A stretch of DNA of 37,474 nucleotides from NCBI GenBank assembly GCA_019116485.1, contig DXBO01000024.1, positions 1-37,474 on the forward strand, written 5' to 3'. Both the position numbers and the translations under genes were made by a program. Positions 1 through 6,820 of the stretch are shown one piece after another (positions within the stretch are counted from its first letter, which is position 1; the number at the start of each line of letters is the position of its first letter). Below the pieces are notes generated by a model that saw only the letters and a program-made list of their open reading frames with translations, had not been told where the DNA came from and did not search any database. Source of the stretch: Candidatus Gemmiger excrementavium. GTDB lineage: Bacteria; Bacillota; Clostridia; Oscillospirales; Ruminococcaceae.

Positions 1-2
1 GC

Positions 3-176
3 AAGCGTGTCTACCAAAGCCCGGGTCTGGACGATATCAAAAAGTTCTGCAAGGCCCAGGTCAACACCCTGTGGGACGAAGTCAAGCGCTTTGAGAACCC
101 CCACCGCTATTATGTGGACCTGAGCCAGAAACTGTGGGACACCCGTAACGCCCTGCTGAAGAAATTGTCCAAATAA
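3..176 (+). CDS. pncB: Nicotinate phosphoribosyltransferase, C-terminal end (partial)
   Basis: The window opens inside this gene; only the last 57 codons and the TAA are present. The visible end includes LWDEVKRFENPHRYYVDLSQ followed by KLWDTRN, which I recognise as the C-terminus of the Firmicutes-type nicotinate phosphoribosyltransferase. That enzyme makes nicotinate mononucleotide from nicotinate and PRPP in cytoplasmic NAD salvage. No catalytic residue lies in the visible part, so the call rests on the tail alone. A strong terminator follows 25 bases after the stop. Identity is fairly likely, not certain. Confidence 0.75.
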   Translation, partial: KRVYQSPGLDDIKKFCKAQVNTLWDEVKRFENPHRYYVDLSQKLWDTRNALLKKLSK

Positions 177-201
177 TTGGTTACAATCCGGTTACAAGCC
201 G

Positions 202-253
202 AACCTCCCGCACATACTAGAGGTATCACTCTGGGCTGTGCGGGAGGTTTTTT
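202..253 (+). terminator. Intrinsic terminator whose 3' arm contains the next gene's ribosome binding site
   Basis: A perfect 13-bp stem (202-214 with 237-249) encloses a loop with a weaker inner stem (TACT 215-218 with GGTA 222-225) and ends in a T run (248-253). The GGAGG at 243-247 lies inside the 3' arm and is 8 bases before the ATG at 256. The structure should stop pncB transcription and also mask the ribosome binding site on any read-through RNA. A similar element lies at 7914-7961. Confidence 0.85.
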
Positions 254-255
254 CT

Positions 256-663
256 ATGTTGGAGCGGGCTATGCTGTTTTTTCTGGGTGGCGGCGGGTAT
301 CTGGCTGTGGAAGTGGCCTGGCGGGGCACCACCCACTGGACTATGTTTCTGGCCGGGGGCGTCAGCCTGTGCCTTTTGCAGGCCCTGGCCTTGCGCCCAA
401 TGCCCCTGGCCGCTGCGGCGGGGCTGGGAGCGGCTGGGGTCAGTGGGGTGGAACTGATGGTGGGGGCGCTTTGCCGCCAGGTGCTGCACCTGGCCGTGTG
501 GGACTATAGCCGGGAGTGGGGGAACCTGGCGGGGTTGATCTGCCCGCGCTATAGCTTGTACTGGTTTGTGCTGTGCGGTTGGGTGGTATTGGTGCTGCGG
601 GTGGCCCGGCGGGCTACTTGTCGTCCTGTTTATTGTACCCGTGATCCCTCCTCCAATACTTGA
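256..663 (+). CDS. Small polytopic membrane protein, putative ABC-transporter type IV (CmpB-like) family
   Basis: This 135-residue protein has about four hydrophobic segments. Its C-terminal part carries VWDYSREWGNLAGLICPRYS and then a hydrophobic stretch, the hallmark of the putative ABC-transporter type IV family (PF06541), whose members have a WDYS..FNL.G.IC..YSLFW pattern. The molecular function of that family is not established. I chose ATG 256, which has GGAGG 8 bases upstream; a GTG at 238 in the same frame lies inside the terminator stem and has no ribosome binding site. Expression is probably affected by the hairpin that contains its ribosome binding site. Membrane location is inferred from hydrophobicity. 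Confidence 0.7.
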   Translation: MLERAMLFFLGGGGYLAVEVAWRGTTHWTMFLAGGVSLCLLQALALRPMPLAAAAGLGAAGVSGVELMVGALCRQVLHLAVWDYSREWGNLAGLICPRYSLYWFVLCGWVVLVLRVARRATCRPVYCTRDPSSNT

Positions 664-730
664 AGTCCTGTTTTATGTACCGCTGAAAGTCTATACTACA
701 GACACAACAAAACGAAAGGCGGTACACACC

Positions 731-844
731 ATGACCCAACAATTCCGATACGTAGGCGGCCATATCGAAGTCTACTCTGAATACGGTGAGTTCCTTTTTT
801 CGGCGGATACCATGCAGGAAGCGTGGGAGGAACTGTCCGCCTGA
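731..844 (+). CDS. Small conserved-looking 37-aa protein
   Basis: This short ORF encodes a 37-residue peptide beginning MTQQFRYVGGHIEVYSEYGE and ending in an acidic helix-like tail (AWEELSA). The ATG has an AAAGGCGG purine stretch at 717-724, and a TATACT (692-697) could serve as a -10 box without a convincing -35. The alternating hydrophobic and polar pattern (HIEVY, EFLFSADT) suggests a compact beta-hairpin plus helix, so it is unlikely to be random. I recall similar small ORFs in gut Clostridia but cannot name a family, and no function can be given. Confidence 0.55.
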   Translation: MTQQFRYVGGHIEVYSEYGEFLFSADTMQEAWEELSA

Positions 845-866
845 GGCGTACAAATGCCACGGGAAT

Positions 867-906
867 ATATACAAAATAACGAAATAGTGGAAAATATACA
901 AATAAC
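867..906 (+). repeat. Direct repeat in the AT-rich leader region
   Basis: The near-identical stretches ATATACAAAATAAC (867-880) and ATATACAAATAAC (894-906) are 27 bases apart, just upstream of the promoter at 933-961. GTACAAA also occurs at 848-854 and GTACAAAA at 919-926. In a GC-rich window this AT-rich island with spaced repeats looks like a regulator binding region, which is inference. Confidence 0.4.
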
Positions 907-932
907 TTTTGTAATATTGTACAAAAAGCCAC

Positions 933-961
933 TTGCAAAAGACAGACTTTTCGCATATAAT
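933..961 (+). promoter_or_regulatory. Sigma-A promoter for the 45-aa small protein
   Basis: TTGCAA (933-938), a 17-bp spacer and a perfect TATAAT (956-961). It lies 34 bases before the ATG at 995, in an AT-rich stretch. Confidence 0.8.
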
Positions 962-994
962 AAAGACAAGAAACAGAAAGGAGATGGGGTTGCA

Positions 995-1132
995 ATGTTG
1001 AAGCTGCATACCCTGGCTGCGTGGATGCACGGTTTTCTGGACCCGGATCGTCCTTATGGTCTGCCGGAGGAAATGTACAACGACGTGATCCCGTCCGGTG
1101 TACACGGTTACAACCATACCGATCTGTTCTAA
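995..1132 (+). CDS. Small 45-aa protein with its own promoter and terminator
   Basis: This 45-residue peptide (MLKLHTLAAWMHGFLDPDRP at the start, GYNHTDLF at the end) sits in a complete transcription unit: a near-consensus promoter (933-961), an AGAAAGGAGATG ribosome binding site at 976-987 ending 7 bases before the ATG, and an 18-bp terminator hairpin 26 bases after the stop. The reading frame stays open upstream to 854, but the ribosome binding site and transcription start support ATG 995. It is rich in His, Tyr and Pro, has no obvious membrane segment, and I do not recognise it. The dedicated signals are the main reason to believe it is expressed. Confidence 0.6.
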   Translation: MLKLHTLAAWMHGFLDPDRPYGLPEEMYNDVIPSGVHGYNHTDLF

Positions 1133-1158
1133 GACCCGACCCTTCCCCACAGCAAGCC

Positions 1159-1200
1159 AATGCCCCGTGCCGGTGCGTCCGCACCGGCACGGGGCATTTT
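1159..1200 (+). terminator. Intrinsic terminator of the small-protein unit
   Basis: A perfect 18-bp stem (1159-1176 with 1181-1198) with a GTCC tetraloop, closed by the end of a TTTT tract. It insulates the small-protein unit from the glycosyltransferase promoter that begins 5 bases downstream. Confidence 0.85.
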
Positions 1201-1204
1201 GTGC

Positions 1205-1233
1205 TTGTATTTTTCGGCAAAACGGGGTATGAT
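1205..1233 (+). promoter_or_regulatory. Sigma-A promoter for the glycosyltransferase
   Basis: TTGTAT (1205-1210), a 17-bp spacer and TATGAT (1228-1233), directly after the terminator and 53 bases before the ATG at 1287. Confidence 0.7.
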
Positions 1234-1286
1234 TACAATAAATAAGCCCGGCGTTACCGCGCCGGTCTGCAAGAAGGAGCATTTGC

Positions 1287-2306
1287 ATGAAACTAATTAC
1301 CTTTACCGTGCCGTGCTACAACTCGGCCGGCTATATGGACCGCTGCATCGAAACGCTGCTGCCCGCTGGCGAAGAGGCGGAGATCATTCTGGTGGACGAC
1401 GGTTCCACTGACGATACCGGCAGGATCGCCGACGCCTATGCTGAAAAATACCCCAACATCGTCCGCGTCATCCATCAGGAGAACGGCGGCCACGGCGAAG
1501 GCGTGAACCAGGGTGTGCGCAATGCCACCGGCCTGTTCTTCAAGGTGGTGGACTCCGACGACTGGCTGGACACCGAAGCCCTGGCCAAGGTTATGGAGGT
1601 GCTGCGCCGCTATGCCGACGCCGAGACCCCGCTGGACCTGGTCATGGCCAACTACGTCTATGAGCATGTGGCCGACAACACCCGCAACGTGGTGGATTAC
1701 ACCGGTATCCTGCCGGAGGATCGGGTCTTCCATTGGGACGAGATCGGCAAATTCCCGCCGGACAAAAATATCCTGATGCACAGCGTCATTTACCGCACCG
1801 AAGTATTGCGCGCCAGCGGCATGGAACTGCCCAAGCATACTTTCTATGTGGATAATATCTTTGTCTATCAGCCGCTGCCCCAGGTAAACACCATCTACTA
1901 CCTCAACCTGGACCTCTACCGCTATTTCATTGGCCGCGACGATCAGAGCGTCAACGAAAAGAACATGATCAAGCGGGTGGATCAGCAGCTGCGGGTGACC
2001 CGCATCATGATGCAGGCGGTGGATGTCTTTGCCCTGCCGCCTCAACAGGAAAAGCTGCGGGCCTATATGCTCAACTACTTCTCCATGATGATGGCGATCT
2101 CCAGCATTTTCCTGGCGCTGGACGGCAGCACCGAAGCGTTGGAAAAGCGCAAGCAGTTGTGGGCAGACCTGAAAGCTCATGACGAGCGACTCTACCGCCG
2201 CTGCCGCCACTCAGTGGCCCAGGCCTGCAACCTGCCCGGCTGGCTGGGCAGCAAGCTGAGCATCGGCGGCTATCGCATTGCCCAGAAACTCTTCAAATTC
2301 AACTGA
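1287..2306 (+). CDS. Family 2 glycosyltransferase (GT-A fold)
   Basis: A 339-residue cytoplasmic protein with a typical GT2 N-terminal domain: the TVPCYN strand at residues 7-12, the VDDGSTD nucleotide-sugar motif at 36-42 and the metal-binding DSDD at 89-92 followed by WLD. About 230 residues of less conserved C-terminal sequence follow, without clear membrane segments. It probably transfers a sugar from a nucleotide-sugar donor to a surface polysaccharide, wall or lipid acceptor; the substrate cannot be read from sequence. GAAGGAG at 1273-1279 precedes the ATG. The HAD phosphatase gene starts 9 bases downstream and should be co-transcribed. Confidence 0.88.
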   Translation: MKLITFTVPCYNSAGYMDRCIETLLPAGEEAEIILVDDGSTDDTGRIADAYAEKYPNIVRVIHQENGGHGEGVNQGVRNATGLFFKVVDSDDWLDTEALAKVMEVLRRYADAETPLDLVMANYVYEHVADNTRNVVDYTGILPEDRVFHWDEIGKFPPDKNILMHSVIYRTEVLRASGMELPKHTFYVDNIFVYQPLPQVNTIYYLNLDLYRYFIGRDDQSVNEKNMIKRVDQQLRVTRIMMQAVDVFALPPQQEKLRAYMLNYFSMMMAISSIFLALDGSTEALEKRKQLWADLKAHDERLYRRCRHSVAQACNLPGWLGSKLSIGGYRIAQKLFKFN

Positions 2307-2315
2307 GGCCTCCTC

Positions 2316-2969
2316 ATGCAGTACCAAACCATTCTGTTTGATCTGGACGGGACCCTGACGGACTCAGCCCCCGGTATCCTAAACTCGGTGCGGCACGCCT
2401 GCCGTACACTGGCCCTGCCGCTGCCGGACGAAGCCACTTTGCGCCGGTTCCTGGGCCCGCCGCTGCCGGCCTCTTTCCGGGAACTGATGGGCCTGGATGA
2501 AGCGGGTGCCGCCCGGGCCGTAGCAGCGTTCCGGGAATATTACCCCGAAAAAGGCATCTTCGAGAACGAGGTGTACCCCGGCATTCCTGAACTGCTGGCC
2601 GACCTGAAAGCGGCAGGCAAAACGGTGGTCATGGCCACCAGCAAGCCGGAAGCCTTTGCCCGGCGCATCATGGAACATTTTGGCCTGGACGGGCATTTTG
2701 ATGCCATCTGCGGCGCCACCATGGACGAGACCCGCACCGACAAGGCGGAAGTGGTGGCCTACGCGCTGCGGACCGCCGGAATCTCCAGCCCCCAAGGCGT
2801 GGTGATGGTGGGGGACCGGGAACATGACGTGAACGGTGCGGCGAAAAACGGGCTGCCCTGCATCGGCGCCGTGTACGGTTACGGCACCGCTGAAGAACTT
2901 ACTGCTGCCGGGGCTGTGGCCCTGGCGCCCACTGTGCGGGATCTGTACCGGCTGCTGCTGGAATCCTGA
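2316..2969 (+). CDS. HAD-family phosphatase (phosphoglycolate phosphatase-like)
   Basis: A 217-residue haloacid dehalogenase hydrolase. Motif I is FDLDGT with nucleophile Asp9 and acid/base Asp11, motif II is the ATSK segment near residue 107, and motif IV is GDREHD near residue 168. The helical cap between motifs I and II makes it a subfamily I enzyme similar to Gph and PpaX, which dephosphorylate phosphoglycolate or pyrophosphate; the natural substrate is unknown. The start overlaps the end of the glycosyltransferase unit (GAGG at the upstream stop), so the two form an operon. It ends against the terminator shared with the convergent merR-type gene. Confidence 0.85.
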   Translation: MQYQTILFDLDGTLTDSAPGILNSVRHACRTLALPLPDEATLRRFLGPPLPASFRELMGLDEAGAARAVAAFREYYPEKGIFENEVYPGIPELLADLKAAGKTVVMATSKPEAFARRIMEHFGLDGHFDAICGATMDETRTDKAEVVAYALRTAGISSPQGVVMVGDREHDVNGAAKNGLPCIGAVYGYGTAEELTAAGAVALAPTVRDLYRLLLES

Positions 2970-2982
2970 TATGCTGCAATAA

Positions 2983-3018
2983 ACGCCCCCGCGCCGGATT
3001 TATCCGGCGCGGGGGCGT
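2983..3018. terminator. Terminator between convergent genes
   Basis: A 16-bp perfect stem (2983-2998 with 3003-3018) with a TTTA loop. On the minus strand it is followed by TTTATT, so it mainly serves the MerR-type gene; on the plus strand the T tail is poor. Confidence 0.8.
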
Positions 3019-3026
3019 CTGTGCGT

Positions 3027-3923
3027 TCAGCCGTCGTGGGGCTGGTTGTCCTTATCGTTATAGAAGATATGGGCGTTGAACCAGGCGCCGCTGAACCCCA
3101 AGGCCAAAAATACCACAAAGAGCAGCAATCCCCACCAGGTATTCATCAGCCCCCGGGGCAGCAAAAACAGCAGCGCTACCGCGGCCATTACAGCCACCGG
3201 CAGCAGATAGTGCAGCGCTTTCTGCAGGCGCAGTCGTCCGGGGGCAACCTCCGCCTCGGCAAAGTCCGGGTCACACACAAAGCAGCGGATGCGCGCTGTG
3301 GGGACGCCCCGGAACGGGTAGTAGTACCGGTTGGCCCGGTATTCAATGCCGTCGATGGTAAATCGGGGGTTCATGCTCTCCCGGGTGATAACCAGGTCCA
3401 GGTTGTGTTCCCGGGCGTAGGCGAACAGGGCGTTGCTGAATTCGGACGGGGTAGTCACCGGGGTGTCGGGGGTAAAAGTGAAGCTGCGCCGGTGTTCCAC
3501 CTCGGCCATGGCACGGTAATCCTGCAGCCAGCCGGTACACCAGCCGCAGTCAGGGCCGCCCTCCATCCGGGCCAGGCAGGCGTCTACGTCCAGGGTGGCG
3601 GCATCGGTGTCCTGCTGCTGCAGGTCACCGCAGAAGCGGATCGCGGCTTCCAACCGCAAGCTCTGTTCCCGCAGCCGTGCTTCCTGCCGGGCAGCGGCAT
3701 CGGGCAAAGCCAGGCTGCCCTGTAAAACGGCACGGATGTCCTCCAGCGGCATGTCCAGCGTGCGCAGGGCACGGATCAATTTCAGTGTGCGCAGGTCTTC
3801 TTCGGTATAGGTGCGATAGTCGTTTTCCGGGTCGCGGCCAGGGCAGAGCAGCCCGGCCTGTTCGTAGTAGCGGATGTTCCGGCTGGATACACCGGTGAAC
3901 TCTGCTGCTTGCTTGATATTCAT
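3027..3923 (-). CDS. MerR-family regulator with C-terminal membrane segments
   Basis: A 298-residue protein. Residues 1-70 form a MerR winged helix-turn-helix (IKQAAEFTGVSSRNIRYYEQ, then the wing and the EEDL..L..I..LR helices). A coiled helix follows, then a CGWC pair at 126-129, a roughly 80-residue domain with aromatic RYYYPF, and two hydrophobic segments in the last 60 residues, suggesting a membrane-tethered regulator. Start ATG at 3923 has AGAAGGAGGTG just upstream; the frame is open further upstream without a ribosome binding site. A promoter with the 19-bp spacing used by MerR proteins lies directly upstream, implying autoregulation. The signal is unknown; CGWC hints at redox or metal sensing, which is inference. 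Confidence 0.82.
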   Translation of the reverse strand: MNIKQAAEFTGVSSRNIRYYEQAGLLCPGRDPENDYRTYTEEDLRTLKLIRALRTLDMPLEDIRAVLQGSLALPDAAARQEARLREQSLRLEAAIRFCGDLQQQDTDAATLDVDACLARMEGGPDCGWCTGWLQDYRAMAEVEHRRSFTFTPDTPVTTPSEFSNALFAYAREHNLDLVITRESMNPRFTIDGIEYRANRYYYPFRGVPTARIRCFVCDPDFAEAEVAPGRLRLQKALHYLLPVAVMAAVALLFLLPRGLMNTWWGLLLFVVFLALGFSGAWFNAHIFYNDKDNQPHDG

Positions 3924-3946
3924 ATAAGGCACCTCCTTCTGTCTGT

Positions 3947-3977
3947 ATCGTACACCCTGCACTGAGTGGAAGGTCAA
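3947..3977 (-). promoter_or_regulatory. MerR-type promoter with 19-bp spacer and palindromic operator
   Basis: On the minus strand TTGACC (3972-3977) and TACGAT (3947-3952) are separated by 19 bp. The spacer holds an imperfect palindrome at 3954-3974, ACC-T-N-CACT-N-AGTG-N-A-GGT in outline. Overlong spacers with a central dyad are the known signature of promoters twisted open by MerR proteins, so this is the likely autoregulatory site. Confidence 0.75.
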
Positions 3978-4061
3978 GGCTTTTTTCAAAATAATCATAC
4001 CACCCGGACGGGTTTTGTGCTATACTGTGGTTGTATTATTGTGCAAAGAAGGAAAGAAGCT

Positions 4062-4451
4062 ATGTATCAGTTGGGAGATTCCAAACTTGAAGTCCGGGAA
4101 CTGCTGGTCAAGGCGTTTGCCAGTGCCTGGGAATACACCGATAAACAGGTGGACCGGGATACCTATATCAACAGCAGCATTCATGTCATTGACTCGCTGC
4201 AGGTGGGGCCGGAGATGATCTACGGTGAGGAAGGCCAGGGTCTGCTGGACGCGGAACTGGACCACCTGCCGGACCTGCTGCGCGCCGATGGCGTGTGGGT
4301 CTACTATGAAGTCCCGGCGGAAAATTTCTTTATTCTGACCTGGATGACCGACGCTGAAAAAGCTGATGCCAAGATAGCGGCCCTGCAGGAAGAGGAGGGC
4401 AGCCTGGCCTGCGTGGTAGACCTGGCCCAGGAGTGGCGCCGGGAAAACTGA
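4062..4451 (+). CDS. Hypothetical acidic protein, 129 aa
   Basis: This soluble, acidic protein of 129 residues has no signal peptide or membrane segment and I do not recognise a domain. The sequence looks like a mixed alpha/beta fold with GVWVYYEV and FFILTWM strands. The start at 4062 has AAGGAAAG about 8 bases upstream, and TATACT at 4021-4026 is a plausible -10 box with a weak -35. It diverges from the MerR-type gene and stops 39 bases before cca, so it may be read through into cca. No function is assigned. Confidence 0.6.
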   Translation: MYQLGDSKLEVRELLVKAFASAWEYTDKQVDRDTYINSSIHVIDSLQVGPEMIYGEEGQGLLDAELDHLPDLLRADGVWVYYEVPAENFFILTWMTDAEKADAKIAALQEEEGSLACVVDLAQEWRREN

Positions 4452-4490
4452 TCCGCCTGCCGCAAACCACACAGAGAGGAGGGAACACAG

Positions 4491-5858
4491 ATGACCCGGG
4501 ACACCATTCGTCTGCCGCGGGACGTGGCATGGCTGCTGCAGACTCTGCGCGGCGCCGGCTACAGCGCTTATGTGGTGGGGGGCTGCGTGCGGGACAGTTT
4601 GCTGGGCCGCCAGCCCGGCGACTGGGATCTGTGCACCTCCGCCCGGCCAGACCAACTGCGGGCGCTGTTTCAGGACCGGCAGCTGATCCTCACCGGGGAG
4701 AAGCACGGCACCGTAGCGGTGGTGCTCCACGGCAAACCTTATGAAATCACCACCTACCGGCTGGATGGGGACTATACCGATCATCGTCACCCCGACAAAG
4801 TACGCTTTGTGGGGGACCTGGCTGCTGATCTGGCCCGGCGGGATTTCACCATCAATGCCATGGCCTACGCCCCAGGGGAAGGTATCATCGACCTGTACGG
4901 CGGGCGCAAAGACCTGGCCGCTGGTATTGTGCGCTGTGTGGGGGACCCGGAGGCCCGTTTTGCCGAGGATGCCCTGCGCATCCTGCGGGCGCTGCGCTTT
5001 GCGGCGCGGTTGCATTTTTCGCTGGACCCCGCCACGGGCCGGGCCGCCGAAGCTGCCCGGGGTACGCTGCAGAACGTCAGTGCGGAGCGGCTTTACGCTG
5101 AACTGGACGGTATCCTGATGGCAGCAGGAGCGGGCAAGGTGCTGGCGCAGTACGGCGGCATCCTGGCCGGCGCGGTGCCGGAAATCGCCCCTTGTATGGG
5201 CTGCACTCAGCCGGGGCGATGGCACTGCTACGATGTGTGGCAGCACACAGCAGTGGCAGTGGAAAAGCTGGACCCACGCGGGCAGGACACCCGGGGGGCC
5301 CGGGTACTGTGCTGGGCTACCTTTTTACATGATATCGCAAAACCCCTCTGCCGCAGCGTGGGCCCGGACGGTGCAGCGCATTTCAAGGGGCACAACCAGC
5401 GGGGGGCGGCCCTGGCACGGACCATTTTGCGCCGCCTCAAAGCCCCGGGCTACCTGGTGGAAGGGGCGGTAGGGCTTATCGCCATTCACGACGCCCCTCT
5501 GCCGGAGGAGGACAGCGGCATCCTCAAATCGCTGAATCGCTACGGCGCGGTATTCTTGCGGCGGCTCTGCGCCCTCAAATATGCCGATCTGGACGCTCAT
5601 GCCCTCACACCGGAAGTGGCACGCCGCCGGGAGGACGTGGCGGCTTTTGAGCGCCGCATGGGCGTATTGGCCAAAACCGGCTGCTACACCATGCGTCAGC
5701 TGGCGGTCAACGGCGCCGATCTGATGCAAGCCGGCATGCCCGCCGGCCCGGAGGTGGGGCGCGCGCTGCACGGGCTGCTGTTTGCGGTGATGGAGGGACG
5801 CTTGCCCAATGAGCGGGAAGCCCTGCTGGCAGCAGCCCGCCGCCCCGGTGCGTACTGA
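4491..5858 (+). CDS. cca: CCA tRNA nucleotidyltransferase with HD domain
   Basis: A 455-residue class II nucleotidyltransferase. The head has GGCVRD at residues 30-35 and the metal-binding pair GDWD at 43-46, followed by RRDFTINAMA and the RFAEDALRILRALRF motif that binds the primer. A C-terminal HD domain is present (WQHTAVA, FLHDIAKP). Such enzymes add or repair the 3' CCA of tRNA in the cytoplasm. GAGGAGGG at 4476-4483 supports ATG 4491. The two tRNA genes in this window encode CCA, so repair may be the main task, although poly(A) polymerase or A-adding relatives share these motifs. Confidence 0.9.
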   Translation: MTRDTIRLPRDVAWLLQTLRGAGYSAYVVGGCVRDSLLGRQPGDWDLCTSARPDQLRALFQDRQLILTGEKHGTVAVVLHGKPYEITTYRLDGDYTDHRHPDKVRFVGDLAADLARRDFTINAMAYAPGEGIIDLYGGRKDLAAGIVRCVGDPEARFAEDALRILRALRFAARLHFSLDPATGRAAEAARGTLQNVSAERLYAELDGILMAAGAGKVLAQYGGILAGAVPEIAPCMGCTQPGRWHCYDVWQHTAVAVEKLDPRGQDTRGARVLCWATFLHDIAKPLCRSVGPDGAAHFKGHNQRGAALARTILRRLKAPGYLVEGAVGLIAIHDAPLPEEDSGILKSLNRYGAVFLRRLCALKYADLDAHALTPEVARRREDVAAFERRMGVLAKTGCYTMRQLAVNGADLMQAGMPAGPEVGRALHGLLFAVMEGRLPNEREALLAAARRPGAY

Positions 5859-5897
5859 AACGAACCCAAGGATTTTTATAACAGGGAGGTCTGTGTT

Positions 5898-6431
5898 ATG
5901 GCAATCCAAAACGAAGTACTGGCCGTATTGGCCGCGCGGCGCAGCTGCCGCGCCTATACCCCGCAGCAGGTTACGGCGGAGGAACTGGACGCGGTGCTTA
6001 CCGCCGGGACCTGGGCACCCACCGGCATGAACCGCCAGAGCCCTGTGATCGTGGCGGTGCAGGACAAGGCGACCCGGGACAAACTCTCAGCACTCAATGC
6101 CGAAATCATGGGCCGGGACGGCGATCCCTTCTATGGTGCGCCCACGGTGCTGGTAGTGCTGGCCGACAAATCCGCACACACCTGGCAGGAGGACGGCACG
6201 CTGGTGCTGGGCAACCTGCTGCTGGCGGCTTCCAGCATCGGGCTGGGGTCCTGCTGGATTCACCGCGCCCGGGAGACCTTTGAGACGGCGGAGGGCAAAG
6301 CTTTGCTGAAAAGCTGGGGTCTGGACCCTGACCGTTATGCCGGTGTGGGCAACTGCATCCTGGGCTACCCCGCCGAAGGCGGCATCAAACCGGCGGCGCC
6401 CCGCAAGCCGGACTATGTGGTGAAAGTATGA
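5898..6431 (+). CDS. Nitroreductase-family FMN oxidoreductase
   Basis: A 177-residue protein of the nitroreductase fold. The N-terminal RRSCRAY and the GTWAPTGMNRQ segment are the FMN phosphate and ring contacts, and GLGSCWIH near residue 117 is the usual C-terminal core motif. These flavoenzymes reduce nitro compounds, quinones or other acceptors with NAD(P)H; the physiological substrate is unknown. GGGAGG lies about 10 bases before the ATG. Its stop overlaps the acpS start by 4 bases (ATGA), so the two are translationally coupled. Confidence 0.87.
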   Translation: MAIQNEVLAVLAARRSCRAYTPQQVTAEELDAVLTAGTWAPTGMNRQSPVIVAVQDKATRDKLSALNAEIMGRDGDPFYGAPTVLVVLADKSAHTWQEDGTLVLGNLLLAASSIGLGSCWIHRARETFETAEGKALLKSWGLDPDRYAGVGNCILGYPAEGGIKPAAPRKPDYVVKV

Positions 6432-6817
6432 TCCTGGGTATCGGTATTGACCTGTGCGACGCCCGCCGCATTGAAAAAAGCCTGGAAAAGGCAGGGTTTG
6501 CCAACTACGTCTATGCTCCGGCGGAACAGACACTGCTGGAGGGGCTTTCCGCCAAACGCCGGGCCGAGACGGCGGCCGCCAACTTTGCCGCCAAAGAAGC
6601 TTTTCTGAAAGCGGCGGGTACCGGCCTGGGGGGCTTTGCCCTGGCGGAACTGGCGCTGCTGCGGGCAGAAAACGGCGCACCGTATTTTGAACTGTCCGGC
6701 AAGGCCGCCGCCTGGGTGGCTCAGCGGGGGCTGACGGTTCATGTCAGCCTGACCCACGAAAACGGCCTGGCCAACGCCATTGTGGTGCTGGAAGAACACC
6801 GGCCAAAAGGGGAGTGA
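6428..6817 (+). CDS. acpS: Holo-[acyl-carrier-protein] synthase
   Basis: A 129-residue protein, the usual length of bacterial AcpS. It transfers 4'-phosphopantetheine from CoA to the serine of acyl carrier protein, activating it for fatty acid synthesis. Asp8 in GIDLCDARRIE binds magnesium, NFAAKEAFLKA contains the second metal ligand Glu and the CoA lysine, and HVSLTHENGLA is the conserved C-terminal motif. It overlaps the nitroreductase stop by 4 bases and ends 3 bases before the acyltransferase start, so it is the middle gene of a tight operon. Confidence 0.93.
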   Translation: MILGIGIDLCDARRIEKSLEKAGFANYVYAPAEQTLLEGLSAKRRAETAAANFAAKEAFLKAAGTGLGGFALAELALLRAENGAPYFELSGKAAAWVAQRGLTVHVSLTHENGLANAIVVLEEHRPKGE

Positions 6818-6820
6818 CCC

